Of a stretch of DNA of 64,000 nucleotides, positions 52,901-62,812 are shown one piece after another. Source of the stretch: Lentisalinibacter sediminis (GTDB lineage Bacteria > Pseudomonadota > Gammaproteobacteria > Steroidobacterales > Woeseiaceae). The notes below the pieces were generated by a model that had not been told where the DNA came from, made no database searches, and saw only the letters and a program-made list of their open reading frames with translations. Where the stretch lies: positions 124,001 to 188,000 of the forward strand of contig NZ_JAPDRF010000004.1 of assembly GCF_040706615.1 (NCBI RefSeq). Direction: 5' to 3'. The position numbers were made by a program, and so were the translations under genes. Every line of letters begins with the position of its first letter. The first letter of the stretch is position 1.

Positions 52901-53961
52901 ATGTGCAGGTGTGAGACCGTGAAACCGGTCAGGCCGGCCTTGGGTTTCGCGCCCAGGCCGGTGGCGCCCTCGTCCCGGATCTCGCCGCCGGAGCCGGTGG
53001 CCGCGCCAGGGAACGGCGAGATGGCCGTGGGGTGGTTGTGGGTCTCCACCTTCATGAGGATGTGCACCGGCTCTTCCACGTAGCGGTAGCGCCGCGTGCC
53101 TGGCTCGGGGATGAGTCGCGGCGCGCGCCAGCCCTCGATCACGGCGGCGTTATCGCTGTAGGCGGAGAGGATGCCGTCCGGGCTCTGCTTCGTGGACTCG
53201 CGGATCATCGCGAACAGGCTCAGCGGCTGCGCCTCGCCGTCGACGGTCCACTCGGCGTTGAAGATCTTGTGGCGGCAGTGCTCCGAGTTCGCCTGAGCGA
53301 ACATCATGAGCTCGGTATCCGTGGGGTCCCGGTCCAGGCCCGCATACGCCTCGGCCAGGTAGTCGATCTCCTCGTCCGCGAGCGCAAGCCCCAGTTCCCC
53401 GTTGGCCCGCTCCAGCGCGGCGCGTCCCTCTGCGGCCAGCGGGATCCTGCGCTGCGCCGCCGCCTCCCGGTGGGCGAACATGGCCGCCAGGTCGGCCGCA
53501 TCCCGGAAAACGCTCTCCGTCATGCGGTCGTGCAGGCGCTGCGCCGCGGCGCGCAGGATGCCCTCGTCCGCCCGCACGCCCGCCAGACGCCAGGCAATGC
53601 CCCGCTCCACCCGCCGCACGGCGTCCAGGCCGCAGGCATGCACGATGTCCGTCGCCTTGCTCGACCAGGGCGAGATGGTGCCGATGCGGGGCGTGGTCAC
53701 CAGAGTCGGACCATCCTGCGGCTCGGTCGCGTCGTCGGCCCGTGTGCCCAGCAGCGCGCCCAGCACCTCGCGCTCGGCGTCCTCGAGTTCCCGATCCGCC
53801 TCCACGAAGTAGCGGTAGCGCGCGTGAAGCTCCCCGAGGCCGGGCAGCAGCGGCTGCAGCGTGTCGCGCAGCCGCTCGAGGCGGAATGCGGAGAGGGCGT
53901 CTGCGCCGGCCAGCACGAACAGGAGGGAATCCGGAGCGGGATCTGGAGACAAGTCCGCCAC
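49990..53961 (-). CDS. purL: Phosphoribosylformylglycinamidine synthase
   Basis: The single-chain, 1,323-residue enzyme carries out the fourth purine step. It has an N-terminal domain, two PurM-like ATP domains (HNHPTAISPFPGAATGSGGEIRDE; GKDSLSMRTAW; YHDRSDGGLFACAAEMLFAG) and a C-terminal glutaminase with GVCNGCQMLA (catalytic Cys), plus ATSHGEGRA and MPHPERV. The start is GTG at 53961, 14 bp after the DUF1820 gene. Length is close to E. coli PurL (1,295). Confidence 0.97.
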   Translation of the reverse strand: MADLSPDPAPDSLLFVLAGADALSAFRLERLRDTLQPLLPGLGELHARYRYFVEADRELEDAEREVLGALLGTRADDATEPQDGPTLVTTPRIGTISPWSSKATDIVHACGLDAVRRVERGIAWRLAGVRADEGILRAAAQRLHDRMTESVFRDAADLAAMFAHREAAAQRRIPLAAEGRAALERANGELGLALADEEIDYLAEAYAGLDRDPTDTELMMFAQANSEHCRHKIFNAEWTVDGEAQPLSLFAMIRESTKQSPDGILSAYSDNAAVIEGWRAPRLIPEPGTRRYRYVEEPVHILMKVETHNHPTAISPFPGAATGSGGEIRDEGATGLGAKPKAGLTGFTVSHLHIPDAPRPWERHSGRPDRIAPALDIMLEGPIGAASFNNEFGRPNLAGYFRAWEAQPDWLPDGESRGYHKPIMIAGGLGNVREGHAVKGEVPAGTRLVVLGGPAMLIGLGGGAASSLASGASSEELDFASVQRGNPEMQRRAQEVIDGCWARGEDNPIVLIHDVGAGGLSNAVPEAVDHSQRGGRFELREVPNDEPGMSPMAVWCNEAQERYVLVIAEERLGEFGELCRRERCPYAVLGEITDDGRLTVTDRWLGEPAVDLPMEMLLGRTPRLTRQAERLVPPAAALETGDIDLAEACARVLAHPTVADKSFLIHIGDRTVGGLTARDQLVGPWQVPVSDVAVTCTGFRGYTGEAMAMGERTPLALLDGPASGRMAVAEAVTNIAAAAIGNTGETDTAGNADDAGGIGRIRLSANWMAAAGHPGEDAKLYDTVRAVGLELCPALGIAIPVGKDSLSMRTAWQEGGRDRQVVAPVSLIVSAFAPVEDVRLTLTPQLRQADEPSHLLLIDLSAGADRLGGSCLAQVYNLEGGEPPDLDEPARLRGFFAAVQRLNREGRLLAYHDRSDGGLFACAAEMLFAGRIGIDLTPPDGENGTLGALFAEEPGALVQVRESELEAVEAVLAEAGLAGCVRRVGRLRDDQCLVIHAGDEPVTFERGPLQQAWAETSYRMQALRDNPETAAEQHGQIADDDDPGLNAALSYDPAEDVAAPFVAAGARPKVAVLREQGVNSQHEMAAAFVAAGFEAVDVHMSDLAAGRDSLADYAGLVACGGFSYGDVLGAGGGWAKSILYDEAMRERFAAFFERGDTFTLGVCNGCQMLATLKSLIPGAGHWPRFLANRSEQFEARLSLVQVEASPSLFLAGMAGSRLPIATSHGEGRAAFDSEGDRRACEAAGLVAVRYVDNRGEPTEVYPANPNGSPGGICALTTADGRATIVMPHPERVARSVQNSWHPADWGEDGGWLRMFRNARVAVG

Positions 53962-53975
53962 GCCGCCCGGCCGGC

Positions 53976-54308
53976 TCAGGATTTGTCGCCCGGGGGCGAG
54001 TACATCGGCATGGGGAACTGGGTGACGTTGCCCCCCTCCGCCTTGCTGATCTTGCTGGCTCCCTGTTTCTCGACCTCATCGATCCGCAGTACCGAGTGCA
54101 GGGGCAGATAGGTGCGGCTGACGCCCTCGAATTCGGCCTTCACCTTCTCCTCCGAGGGGTCCACCACCACGCTGCTGCGCTCGCCGAAGAGCAGATCCTC
54201 GACGGTCAGGAAGCCGAACAGGTCGCCGTGGCTCACGCCGCCCGCGTAGACCTCGTAGACCTTGCCCTGATTGACGAAAGAGATCCTGTAGATGCGTTTC
54301 GCTGACAT
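53976..54308 (-). CDS. DUF1820 family protein
   Basis: The 110-residue protein starts MSAKRIYRISFVNQGKVYEVYAGGV, the hallmark of DUF1820, and includes DLFGFLTVEDLLFGER and VDPSEEKVKAEFEGV. Function unknown; it is common in gammaproteobacteria. The longer in-frame region upstream has no conserved sequence. It is encoded directly before purL. Confidence 0.9.
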   Translation of the reverse strand: MSAKRIYRISFVNQGKVYEVYAGGVSHGDLFGFLTVEDLLFGERSSVVVDPSEEKVKAEFEGVSRTYLPLHSVLRIDEVEKQGASKISKAEGGNVTQFPMPMYSPPGDKS

Positions 54309-54559
54309 GGTTTCCGGAAGTTCCGTCTTCTGCGGGCGAGTGTAACCGAATTCCGCCGCCGGCTGCCGGCGTCGGACGACGTGGATCGGGCATGGGGGAC
54401 GGAATTTCAAGGGGTTTCCCGCGCCCGGGCTGGCGTAAATGTGAACTGTGACAAGGCCACCCGGGCCCGCAGTCACCAGAATAGGCCACTGTCCGTCCGT
54501 GTACACGGAAGTCACGGCGTTCGTCACGGCGCTTGGGCCCACCGACAGAGAGGCCGACG
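54309..54559. promoter_or_regulatory. Divergent intergenic region DUF1820 / FHA gene
   Basis: The 251-bp gap contains TGTGAACTGTGA (about 54439-54450) and two GTCACGGCG repeats (about 54510-54532) just before the FHA gene. No certain promoter was found. Confidence 0.3.
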
Positions 54560-55834
54560 ATGGCACTGACACTCGAAGTAACCAGCCGCACGCAGAGAGA
54601 ACGGCTGGGCGATAACGTAGTCCGGCAGTTCGGCCGCGAGGGCGGCACGATCGGGCGCGCCGAAGACAACGACTGGCGCCTGCCCGATTCCGAACGCTAC
54701 ATCTCCAGCCACCACGCGACCATCGACTTCCAGGCCGGCAGCTACTACCTCATCGACACCAGCATGAACGGCGTCTACATCAACGGTTCGGACGTGCCGG
54801 TGGGCCGCGCCAAGCCCCAGCGCCTGTTCGACGGCGATGTGCTGCGCATGGGCGAGTACATCATCAGCGTCACCATCGACGAGGGCTTCGACCTCCTCGC
54901 CGAAGAGGAAGACCACAGAAGCTCCATCGCCCGTGAAGACCTGGTGCAACTGGACGACGACTCGGACGAGTTCTCCCTGGTCGATGCCGAGGAGATCACC
55001 GGCGCCCGGGAACTGAGCTCGCGGCTGTTCGGCGACACCGTGACCGACAGCTACGTCAAGCGGCAAAAGGCCGAGGACAAGAAGAAGGCCGAGCGGAAGA
55101 GTGCGAAGGTGACCCACATGCCCCGGCCCGAGGGCAACAAGCCCGTCAGGCCGGAGCAGACACCGCCGGCGGTGCCGCGGGAAAGCACCCCGCTGCCGAA
55201 GGACGCCGTCGAAGCCTTCCTGCGCGGGCTCGGTATGAGCGCGGAGGATCTGGGCAATGCGGACAGCCGGCGCATCCTGCACAACGCCGGGCTCGCACTG
55301 CGCGAGTTCGTGCTGGGCGCCATGGAGCTGCTGCAGAATCGGGCCTCGGTCAAGAACAGCTTCCGCCTGGAGCAGACCACGATCCAGCCCGGCTCGAACA
55401 ACCCGCTGAAATTCTCGGCCAGCGCCGACGATGCCGTGCGTACGCTGCTCACGGGCAGCCGCAACGAGTACGGGCCGGCGGTGGACAGCGTCCGCGAGGC
55501 CGTGCGGGACCTGAAACACCACGAGATCGCCGTGATCTGCGCCATGCGCGAAGCGCTCGACGACTTCGCCGAGCGCTTCGATCCCGAGGACCTGGAGCAG
55601 AAGTTCGAGGGCACACTGAAGCGCAGTTCACTGTTCGGCGGCAACAACAAGGCGAAGTACTGGGACCTCTACTCGGATCTCTACGAGGTGCTGACCCGCC
55701 ACGCCGAGGGCAAACTGCCCGGCCAGTTCGGCGAGGACTTCTCTCGCGCCTATGCCGAACACCTGGAGCGCCTCGAGCGCGACGCGCAGCGCCGCGGCGA
55801 CGGCGACGACCGGGCCCGCCAGGCCGGCCGCTGA
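54560..55834 (+). CDS. FHA-domain protein with TagH-like C-terminal domain
   Basis: The protein has 424 residues. The FHA domain (about 15-100) keeps phosphothreonine-binding residues: Gly32-Arg33, Ser50-His51 and Asn70 (TSMNGVYING). A charged linker follows. The C-terminal region (about 220-360), with FLRGLGMSAEDL, LQNRASVKNSFRLEQTTI, NNPLKFSASADDAVRTLL and a helix with HHEIAVICAMREALDDF, matches the TagH/VI_FHA family of type VI secretion. No T6SS genes are nearby. It may be a phosphothreonine reader for the Ser/Thr kinases in this window (inference). ATG at 54560 follows AGAGAGG. Confidence 0.85.
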   Translation: MALTLEVTSRTQRERLGDNVVRQFGREGGTIGRAEDNDWRLPDSERYISSHHATIDFQAGSYYLIDTSMNGVYINGSDVPVGRAKPQRLFDGDVLRMGEYIISVTIDEGFDLLAEEEDHRSSIAREDLVQLDDDSDEFSLVDAEEITGARELSSRLFGDTVTDSYVKRQKAEDKKKAERKSAKVTHMPRPEGNKPVRPEQTPPAVPRESTPLPKDAVEAFLRGLGMSAEDLGNADSRRILHNAGLALREFVLGAMELLQNRASVKNSFRLEQTTIQPGSNNPLKFSASADDAVRTLLTGSRNEYGPAVDSVREAVRDLKHHEIAVICAMREALDDFAERFDPEDLEQKFEGTLKRSSLFGGNNKAKYWDLYSDLYEVLTRHAEGKLPGQFGEDFSRAYAEHLERLERDAQRRGDGDDRARQAGR

Positions 55835-55872
55835 GTCTCCCTTCCGGGCAACGCTGACCCGGCGCGGACCGC

Positions 55873-57813
<1,941 letters not shown>

Positions 57814-57903
57814 CAGCTCCCCTCCTCGATGACTGCAATGTGGCTGGTTATTCTCTCTGGCCGCTTGCTCTGGCTGCAGTGTACCGGATGCGCGCTGCCG
57901 CCT

Positions 57904-58776
57904 TCAGCGTCCGGCTGCCGCGCGGGCCAGCGACAGCACGCGGCGAGCCTGCAGCAGATGCGGACGGTCCACCATGCGGCCGTCCAGGCTCAGCACGCCT
58001 GCGTCCGGCTGCGCCTCGAATGCGTCAACGATGCGCCGGGCGCCCGTCACCTCGGCCTCCGTCGGCGTGAACGCCTCGTTGATCACCGGCACCTGGGCGG
58101 GGTGGATCGCCAGCATGCCCAGGAAACCGTCCCGGCGGGCAGCCCCGGCACAGCCGCGCAGGCCGTCCATGTCTTTGAAATCGGTGTAGACGGTGTCGAT
58201 GGCCGGCACACCGGCCGCCGCCGCCGCCAGCACGCACAGCGAGCGCACCGTCTGGAAGGTAGGCAGCCAGCGGCCATGGCCATCCCTCGCGCCCATGGCG
58301 CCGATGGCGGCGGACAGGTCTTCGGCACCCCAGGACAGCCCGGCGAGGCGCGGACCGGCGTCGGCGTACTCGCCCAGACGGAATACCGCGGCCGGGGTCT
58401 CCGTGGCGATGGGCAGGATGCGCACGCCGCCGGGCGTCATGCCGGCGGCGACCTCGAGTGAACCGAGCCAGCGATCCAGCCGCAGCACGTCTTCGGGACC
58501 GCCGGCCTTGGGCACGACCACGCCGTCCAGGCCCTCGACGACCACCGGCGGCAGATCCGCACCCGCGGCGCCGCTGGCCAGTCCGTTGATACGCACCCAG
58601 CGCTCGGCCCGGCCCCGCGGCCCGGCGAGGAACTCGGCGGCGAGCCGGCGCGCGACCTCGCGCCGCGACGGGGCGACAGAATCCTCCAGGTCCAGGATCA
58701 GGGCATCGGCGCCCGCCTCGTCCGCCTTCGCCAGCTTGCGCTCGCTGTCGGCCGGGACGAAGAGATAGGAACGCAT
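57904..58776 (-). CDS. CoA-ester lyase of the HpcH/HpaI (CitE-like) family
   Basis: The 290-residue TIM-barrel protein starts MRSYLFVPADSERKLAKADEAGADALILDLEDSVAP, typical of CitE/malyl-CoA/citramalyl-CoA lyases, and contains ILPIATETPAAVFRL and LSWGAEDLSAAIG. It cleaves or forms beta-hydroxy-acyl-CoA esters with Mg2+. It overlaps the upstream MaoC gene by one base (TGATG), so both act in one pathway, perhaps citramalyl-/itaconyl-CoA or malyl-/mesaconyl-CoA handling. The exact substrate is not clear. Confidence 0.88.
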   Translation of the reverse strand: MRSYLFVPADSERKLAKADEAGADALILDLEDSVAPSRREVARRLAAEFLAGPRGRAERWVRINGLASGAAGADLPPVVVEGLDGVVVPKAGGPEDVLRLDRWLGSLEVAAGMTPGGVRILPIATETPAAVFRLGEYADAGPRLAGLSWGAEDLSAAIGAMGARDGHGRWLPTFQTVRSLCVLAAAAAGVPAIDTVYTDFKDMDGLRGCAGAARRDGFLGMLAIHPAQVPVINEAFTPTEAEVTGARRIVDAFEAQPDAGVLSLDGRMVDRPHLLQARRVLSLARAAAGR

Positions 58777-59234
58777 CAGGCGCCTCCGGGCTCGCGCAGC
58801 ATCAGCGCGCTGCGCCGGCAGCTGCCCACCAGCACGTCTTCCTGGTTGTAGGCCCGGTGGGCGAAGACGACGATGCCGTTCTCCGGCCGCGAGCGGCTCT
58901 CGCGCACTTCGAGCACCTCGGATTCCACCCGGATGGTGTCGCCGTGGAACAGGGGATGCGGGAAGCGCACCTCGTCCCAACCGAGGTTGGCGACGGTGGT
59001 GCCGTGGGTCGTGTCGTTCACCGAAATACCGACCATGAAGCCGAGGGTCAGGGCACTGTTGACGAGCGGCCGACCGAATTCCGTGCCCTTGCAGTACTCG
59101 GCATCCAGGTGGATGGCGGCCGGGTTGTGGGTCAGCGCCGTGAAGAAGACGTTGTCCGCCTCCGTGATGGTGCGGCGGATGGGATGGTCGAACGTCTGTC
59201 CGACGGTGAATTCTTCGAAGTACAGACCAGGCAT
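58776..59234 (-). CDS. MaoC-family enoyl-CoA hydratase
   Basis: The 152-residue hot-dog-fold protein has TEADNVFFTALTHNPAAIHLDAEY with the catalytic Asp/His pair region, and GDTIRVESEVLEVRESRSRP. It hydrates an enoyl-CoA (mesaconyl- or itaconyl-CoA are candidates). It is coupled to the CoA-ester lyase gene. The start at 59234 is preferred over a longer frame that enters the repeat element. Confidence 0.87.
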   Translation of the reverse strand: MPGLYFEEFTVGQTFDHPIRRTITEADNVFFTALTHNPAAIHLDAEYCKGTEFGRPLVNSALTLGFMVGISVNDTTHGTTVANLGWDEVRFPHPLFHGDTIRVESEVLEVRESRSRPENGIVVFAHRAYNQEDVLVGSCRRSALMLREPGGA

Positions 59235-59268
59235 GGTCAGGGATGATAGCGCGCCCGCCCACCGGCGT

Positions 59269-59290
59269 GTAGGAGGGCCTTCAGGCCCGA
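59269..59290 (+). repeat. REP palindrome 6
   Basis: Full REP match upstream of the MaoC gene; one boundary of element copy C. Confidence 0.83.
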
Positions 59291-59627
59291 CCCGGCTTTC
59301 TTCTGACGTTGGCCCGCCAGCGGGTGGACAAGGGTCGCGGGGACGCTCACTCGGACGTCGTGTCCTCGCTCGCTTCGGCCAGACCTCCTTCCCACCGTCA
59401 TGGCTCCAGTCGGTCCGGACGACCCCGCAACCCTTGTCCACCCGCTGACGGGCCCGTAGCCGGAAGGGTTGGCACCAGTCAGCAGACGCCGCTGACTGGC
59501 GCTTCCTTCACGCCACCGCGAGCACGGCCGTCATTCGGGGGTATCCATCGCCGCGACCTTTTGTCGGGAGCAAGATGGATACCCCCGCAGGGCGGCCACA
59601 ATAGAACGGGAGCCGGGTTGGAAGAAA

Positions 59628-59649
59628 TCGGGCCTGAAGGCCCTCCTAC
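59628..59649 (-). repeat. REP palindrome 7
   Basis: Inverted REP, second boundary of copy C, seven bases after the VOC gene stop (minus strand). Confidence 0.83.
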
Positions 59650-59656
59650 ACGGTCG

Positions 59657-60190
59657 TCAGGAGAGTTCCTTCTCGTGCAGCCAGGCGGCGTGCTTCGGCG
59701 CGCGCTTCGTCTGCGACCACTCCTCCAGCATCGCCGGGGCCACCTCGCGGAGCTTCTCCAGCATCTCGTCGGTGGCGGTGTTGGCCGCGATCTCGAGGCG
59801 GTGCCCGTTCGGGTCGAAGAAATAGATGGACTGGAACAGGCTGTGATCGGTGGGACCCACCACCTCCAGGCCCTCGTCCTCGGCCTTCTTCTTCAGCCGC
59901 AGGAGCTCGTCCATCGACTCCACCTCGAAGGCGATGTGCTGCACCCAGGCCGGCGTGTTCGGGTCTCTGCCCATCTCCGGCGAGTTGGGGATCTCGAAGA
60001 AGGCGAGCACGTTGCCCATGCCGGCATCCAGGAAGACGTGCATGTAGGGATCCGGCTCCTTCGTCGAGGGCACCTCGTCCTCGGCGATGGCAAGGAGGAA
60101 GTCCATGTCCAGCACCCGCTGGTAGAACTCCACCGTCTCCTTCGCGTCGCGGCAGCGGTAGGCCACGTGATGGATGCGTTTCAGTGCCAT
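59657..60190 (-). CDS. VOC (glyoxalase/dioxygenase) superfamily protein
   Basis: The 177-residue protein has a vicinal-oxygen-chelate fold: RIHHVAYRCRDAKETVEFYQRVLDM (possible metal His), WVQHIAFEVESMDEL and SIYFFDPNGHRLEI (His and Glu ligands). Substrate unknown. It is 10 bp downstream of hpd, suggesting a role in aromatic or tyrosine breakdown (inference). Confidence 0.85.
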   Translation of the reverse strand: MALKRIHHVAYRCRDAKETVEFYQRVLDMDFLLAIAEDEVPSTKEPDPYMHVFLDAGMGNVLAFFEIPNSPEMGRDPNTPAWVQHIAFEVESMDELLRLKKKAEDEGLEVVGPTDHSLFQSIYFFDPNGHRLEIAANTATDEMLEKLREVAPAMLEEWSQTKRAPKHAAWLHEKELS

Positions 60191-60200
60191 GACGCTGCCC

Positions 60201-61283
60201 TCAACCCGTCTGCTTCAGCACGCCGCGGCGGAGCTGGTCGCGCTCCATCGACTCGAACAGCGCGGTGAAGTTGCCCTCGCCGAAGCCCTCGTCGCCCTTC
60301 CTCTGGATGAACTCGAAGAACATCGGGCCGATCTGGGTCTCGGAGAATATCTGCAGCAGCAGGCGCGTATTGCCCTCCTCCGTACTGCCGTCGAGCAGGA
60401 TGCCGCGCTTCTTCAGCTCCTCGACGGGCTCGCCGTGGCCCGGGACGCGCTCCTCCAGCATCTCGTAGTAGGTCTCCGGCGGCGGCGTCATGAACGGCAG
60501 GCCGCGCTCCTTCAGCGCATCCCAGCTTGCGAGGATGTCGTCGGTGGCCAGCGCGATGTGCTGGATGCCCTCACCGTTGTACGCCATCAGGAACTCCTCG
60601 ATCTGGCCGGTGCCCTCGGAGGCTTCCTCGTTCAGCGGGATGCGGATCTTGCCGTCCGGCGCCGTCATCGCACGGCTGTGCAGGCCGGTGTATTCCCCCT
60701 TGATGTCGAAGTAGCGGATCTCGCGGAAGTTGAACAGCCGCTCGTAGTACTTCGCCCAGTAGTCCATGCGGCCGCGATAGACGTTGTGGGTGAGATGGTC
60801 GATCAACTGGAAGCCGCAGCCCTTCGGGTTCCGGTCCACGCCCTCGAAGAACTCGAAGTCGATGTCATAGATGGAATTCTGATCGTCGCCGTAGCGGTCG
60901 ACGAGATACAGCGGCGCACCGCCGATACCCTTGATGGCCGGCAGGCGCAGCTCCATCGGCCCGGTGGGGATCTCCATGGGCTGAGCGCCCCGCTCCAGCG
61001 CCCGGGCATAGGCCTCGTGGGCGTCGCGCACGCGGAACGCCATACCGCAGGCCGACGGTCCGTGCTCCTCGGCGAAATACCAGGCCGGGTGCTTTTTCTC
61101 GTTGTTGATGATGAAGTTGATCTCACCCTGGCGATACAGGGTGACGTCCTTCGAGCGGTGCTTCGCGACCGCGGTGAAACCCATCATCTCGAACACGGGC
61201 TCGAGCACGCCCGGCTCGGGAGACGCGAACTCGACGAACTCGAAACCGTCCAGTCCCATCGGGTTTTCGAACAGGTCTGCCAT
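60201..61283 (-). CDS. hpd: 4-hydroxyphenylpyruvate dioxygenase
   Basis: The 360-residue Fe(II) enzyme converts 4-hydroxyphenylpyruvate to homogentisate in tyrosine degradation. The iron ligands His163 (IDHLTHNV), His242 (GIQHIALATDD) and Glu324 (MFFEFIQRKGDEGFGEGNF) are present. Length fits the family. ATG at 61283 follows GGGAGAG. Confidence 0.96.
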   Translation of the reverse strand: MADLFENPMGLDGFEFVEFASPEPGVLEPVFEMMGFTAVAKHRSKDVTLYRQGEINFIINNEKKHPAWYFAEEHGPSACGMAFRVRDAHEAYARALERGAQPMEIPTGPMELRLPAIKGIGGAPLYLVDRYGDDQNSIYDIDFEFFEGVDRNPKGCGFQLIDHLTHNVYRGRMDYWAKYYERLFNFREIRYFDIKGEYTGLHSRAMTAPDGKIRIPLNEEASEGTGQIEEFLMAYNGEGIQHIALATDDILASWDALKERGLPFMTPPPETYYEMLEERVPGHGEPVEELKKRGILLDGSTEEGNTRLLLQIFSETQIGPMFFEFIQRKGDEGFGEGNFTALFESMERDQLRRGVLKQTG

Positions 61284-61330
61284 TATGTCTCTCCCCGCGC
61301 GGTATCCCCGCGCCCTGTGCGAAAACCACC

Positions 61331-61359
61331 ATGTTAGTTACAGATGAAACCACATTCAA
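61331..61359 (-). promoter_or_regulatory. Sigma-70-type promoter for hpd
   Basis: On the minus strand TTGAAT (61354-61359) and TAACAT (61331-61336) are 17 bp apart in an AT-rich island, about 50 bp upstream of the start codon. Confidence 0.55.
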
Positions 61360-61372
61360 GGACGAAGATTTG

Positions 61373-61443
61373 GTAGGAGGGCCTTCAGGCCCGACCAGCG
61401 CTCGGCCACCTCAGGCGAAGATCGGGGCTGAAGCCCCTCCTAC
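61373..61443. repeat. Short REP doublet (REPIN-like)
   Basis: Two inverted REPs (61373-61394 and 61422-61443) are separated by 27 bp. The second has GGGGC/GCCCC variants that keep the hairpin. The outer TAG on the minus strand is the stop codon of the methyltransferase gene (61440-61442). Confidence 0.85.
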
Positions 61444-62810
61444 AGCGGCGGCGGGCGCTGGCTGTCTTCGTACATGCGGATGAAGAAGCCGCGTATCGCG
61501 TTCTCGGCCTCGGCCCGGGTCATCAGCCGCTTCTCCTCCATGAGCTTCGCCATGTCGGCGATGGAGCGCCGACCGTCGATCATGCTCATGATGAACGCGT
61601 GCACGCGCGTGGAGACCGCCTGCATGCGGAAATTCTCCAGCGCCGGCACCGGTTCGGAGCCCACCACCAGCCAGTCCGGCAGGGCCTTGTGGCGGGGCGG
61701 CCGTGCAGCCTCCGCGGTCTTCTCGGCGATGACGGTGACCACCTGCTCCCGGCGGCCGTGGCGGCTCAGCGGCGAGTCCATATAGGGGATCTCCCGCTCG
61801 GTCACGGTCGGTTCGCCGAAACCCGCCATAGCAATAATCTCCAGCGCCTCCTCCAGGCTGTAGTTCGCCGCCGGCGATGGCGTGCGGAAGGCGGCCGAAC
61901 CGAACCAGACCCAGCGGCCGCCGGTGGGGAGCAGACGATTCCAGCGCGCCGCCTGCACGGCCAGGTCCTCCGGCAGGACGTCCACCAGCCAGGGAGTGAC
62001 GACGGTGTCGAAGGCGCCCGCGCGGAAAGGCGGCCTGAGCGCGCTCGCCAGGACGTGCTGCAGACCCGGCAGCGCTGCCTCGGGCGCCGCCAGCTCTCGC
62101 GCCACCGCCACGTCATCGACCCGGCGCGGCGCGATCGGGAACTCGTGCAGGGAAACGGTCTCGCCGGCGCAGAGCTTCGCCGCCGCCAGCACCAGCAGCG
62201 GATTGAAGTCCAGGGCGGCGGTGAGCTCGGGGGCCAGCGTCTGATGCAGGTCGTAAGCAAGCCGGCCCGCGCCGGCGCCGAGCACCAGCAGGCGGCCGGG
62301 CGCCTGGCCGCCCAGCGCTCCGACCACCGCCTCCAGCGACTGACGGTTCTCCTCGTCACCCCAGGCCCAGTCCCGGTGGATGTTCGCGTAGTAGGCGGTC
62401 AGGCCGACCTCGGTCGGCAGCCGGGTGCGCAACGCCAGGTGCGTCTCGTAGGTGGCCTCGGATGCGCCCGCGCCCAGGGGGGCGAGCAGGGACTTCAGCT
62501 CTTCGGCGTGAGCGCGCCAGGCCGCGACCTGATGGCGCAGCCGGTGTTCGGTGGACGCGAGCAGCCCGCCCTCACCCAGCGCGGCCGCAGCCGCCTGCTT
62601 GTCCTTCGCGATATCCGCCAGCGCGAAATCGAAGCGCTGACGCCACTCCGCCAGCGCATTATCCGGGTCGGCGAACAGCCAGGGTACGCCGGCGAGCGAG
62701 GGGAAACCGGTGGAGCAGCCGGGGCAGCGCAGCGAATCGCCGTCGGTCTCGAGGGACCGGTCGCAGCGCGGACAAGCCAGCAACGACAGCAATGCAGCAT
62801 CCCACGCCAT
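61440..62810 (-). CDS. SAM-dependent methyltransferase with Trm112-like zinc domain (N2227/carnosine methyltransferase-like)
   Basis: The 456-residue protein has three parts. The first is an N-terminal Trm112-like zinc motif, Cys13, Cys16, Cys29, Cys32 (ACPRCDRSL, RCPGC). The middle holds AYYANIHRDWAWGDEENRQSLEA and the SAM motif LLVLGAGAGRLAYDL, plus a DFNPLLVLAAAKL region, as in N2227-type methyltransferases. The C-terminal about 45 residues (DGRRSIADMAKLMEEKRL) look like a PqqD/winged-helix type domain. Substrate unknown. It lies two bases after hemY, so co-transcription is likely. ATG at 62810 is preferred; the longer frame overlaps hemY. Confidence 0.78.
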   Translation of the reverse strand: MAWDAALLSLLACPRCDRSLETDGDSLRCPGCSTGFPSLAGVPWLFADPDNALAEWRQRFDFALADIAKDKQAAAAALGEGGLLASTEHRLRHQVAAWRAHAEELKSLLAPLGAGASEATYETHLALRTRLPTEVGLTAYYANIHRDWAWGDEENRQSLEAVVGALGGQAPGRLLVLGAGAGRLAYDLHQTLAPELTAALDFNPLLVLAAAKLCAGETVSLHEFPIAPRRVDDVAVARELAAPEAALPGLQHVLASALRPPFRAGAFDTVVTPWLVDVLPEDLAVQAARWNRLLPTGGRWVWFGSAAFRTPSPAANYSLEEALEIIAMAGFGEPTVTEREIPYMDSPLSRHGRREQVVTVIAEKTAEAARPPRHKALPDWLVVGSEPVPALENFRMQAVSTRVHAFIMSMIDGRRSIADMAKLMEEKRLMTRAEAENAIRGFFIRMYEDSQRPPPL

Positions 62811-62812
62811 GT

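Larger units (their letters stand above)
59269..59649 (-). repeat. REP-bracketed structured repeat element, copy C (inverted)
   Basis: This 381-bp element fills the 422-bp gap between the MaoC and VOC genes and is inverted relative to copies A and B. REPs are at 59269-59290 and 59628-59649. The long stem is 59311-59342 with 59423-59454, 32 bp and perfect but for two wobble pairs; its middle sequence is quite different from copies A and B yet pairs fully. The apical helix is 59379-59385 with 59412-59418. No gene is seen inside. Confidence 0.9.

Noticed and set aside
50665..52914. Long plus-strand frame opposite purL
   Set aside because: Shadow of purL; no ribosome site or conserved motifs.
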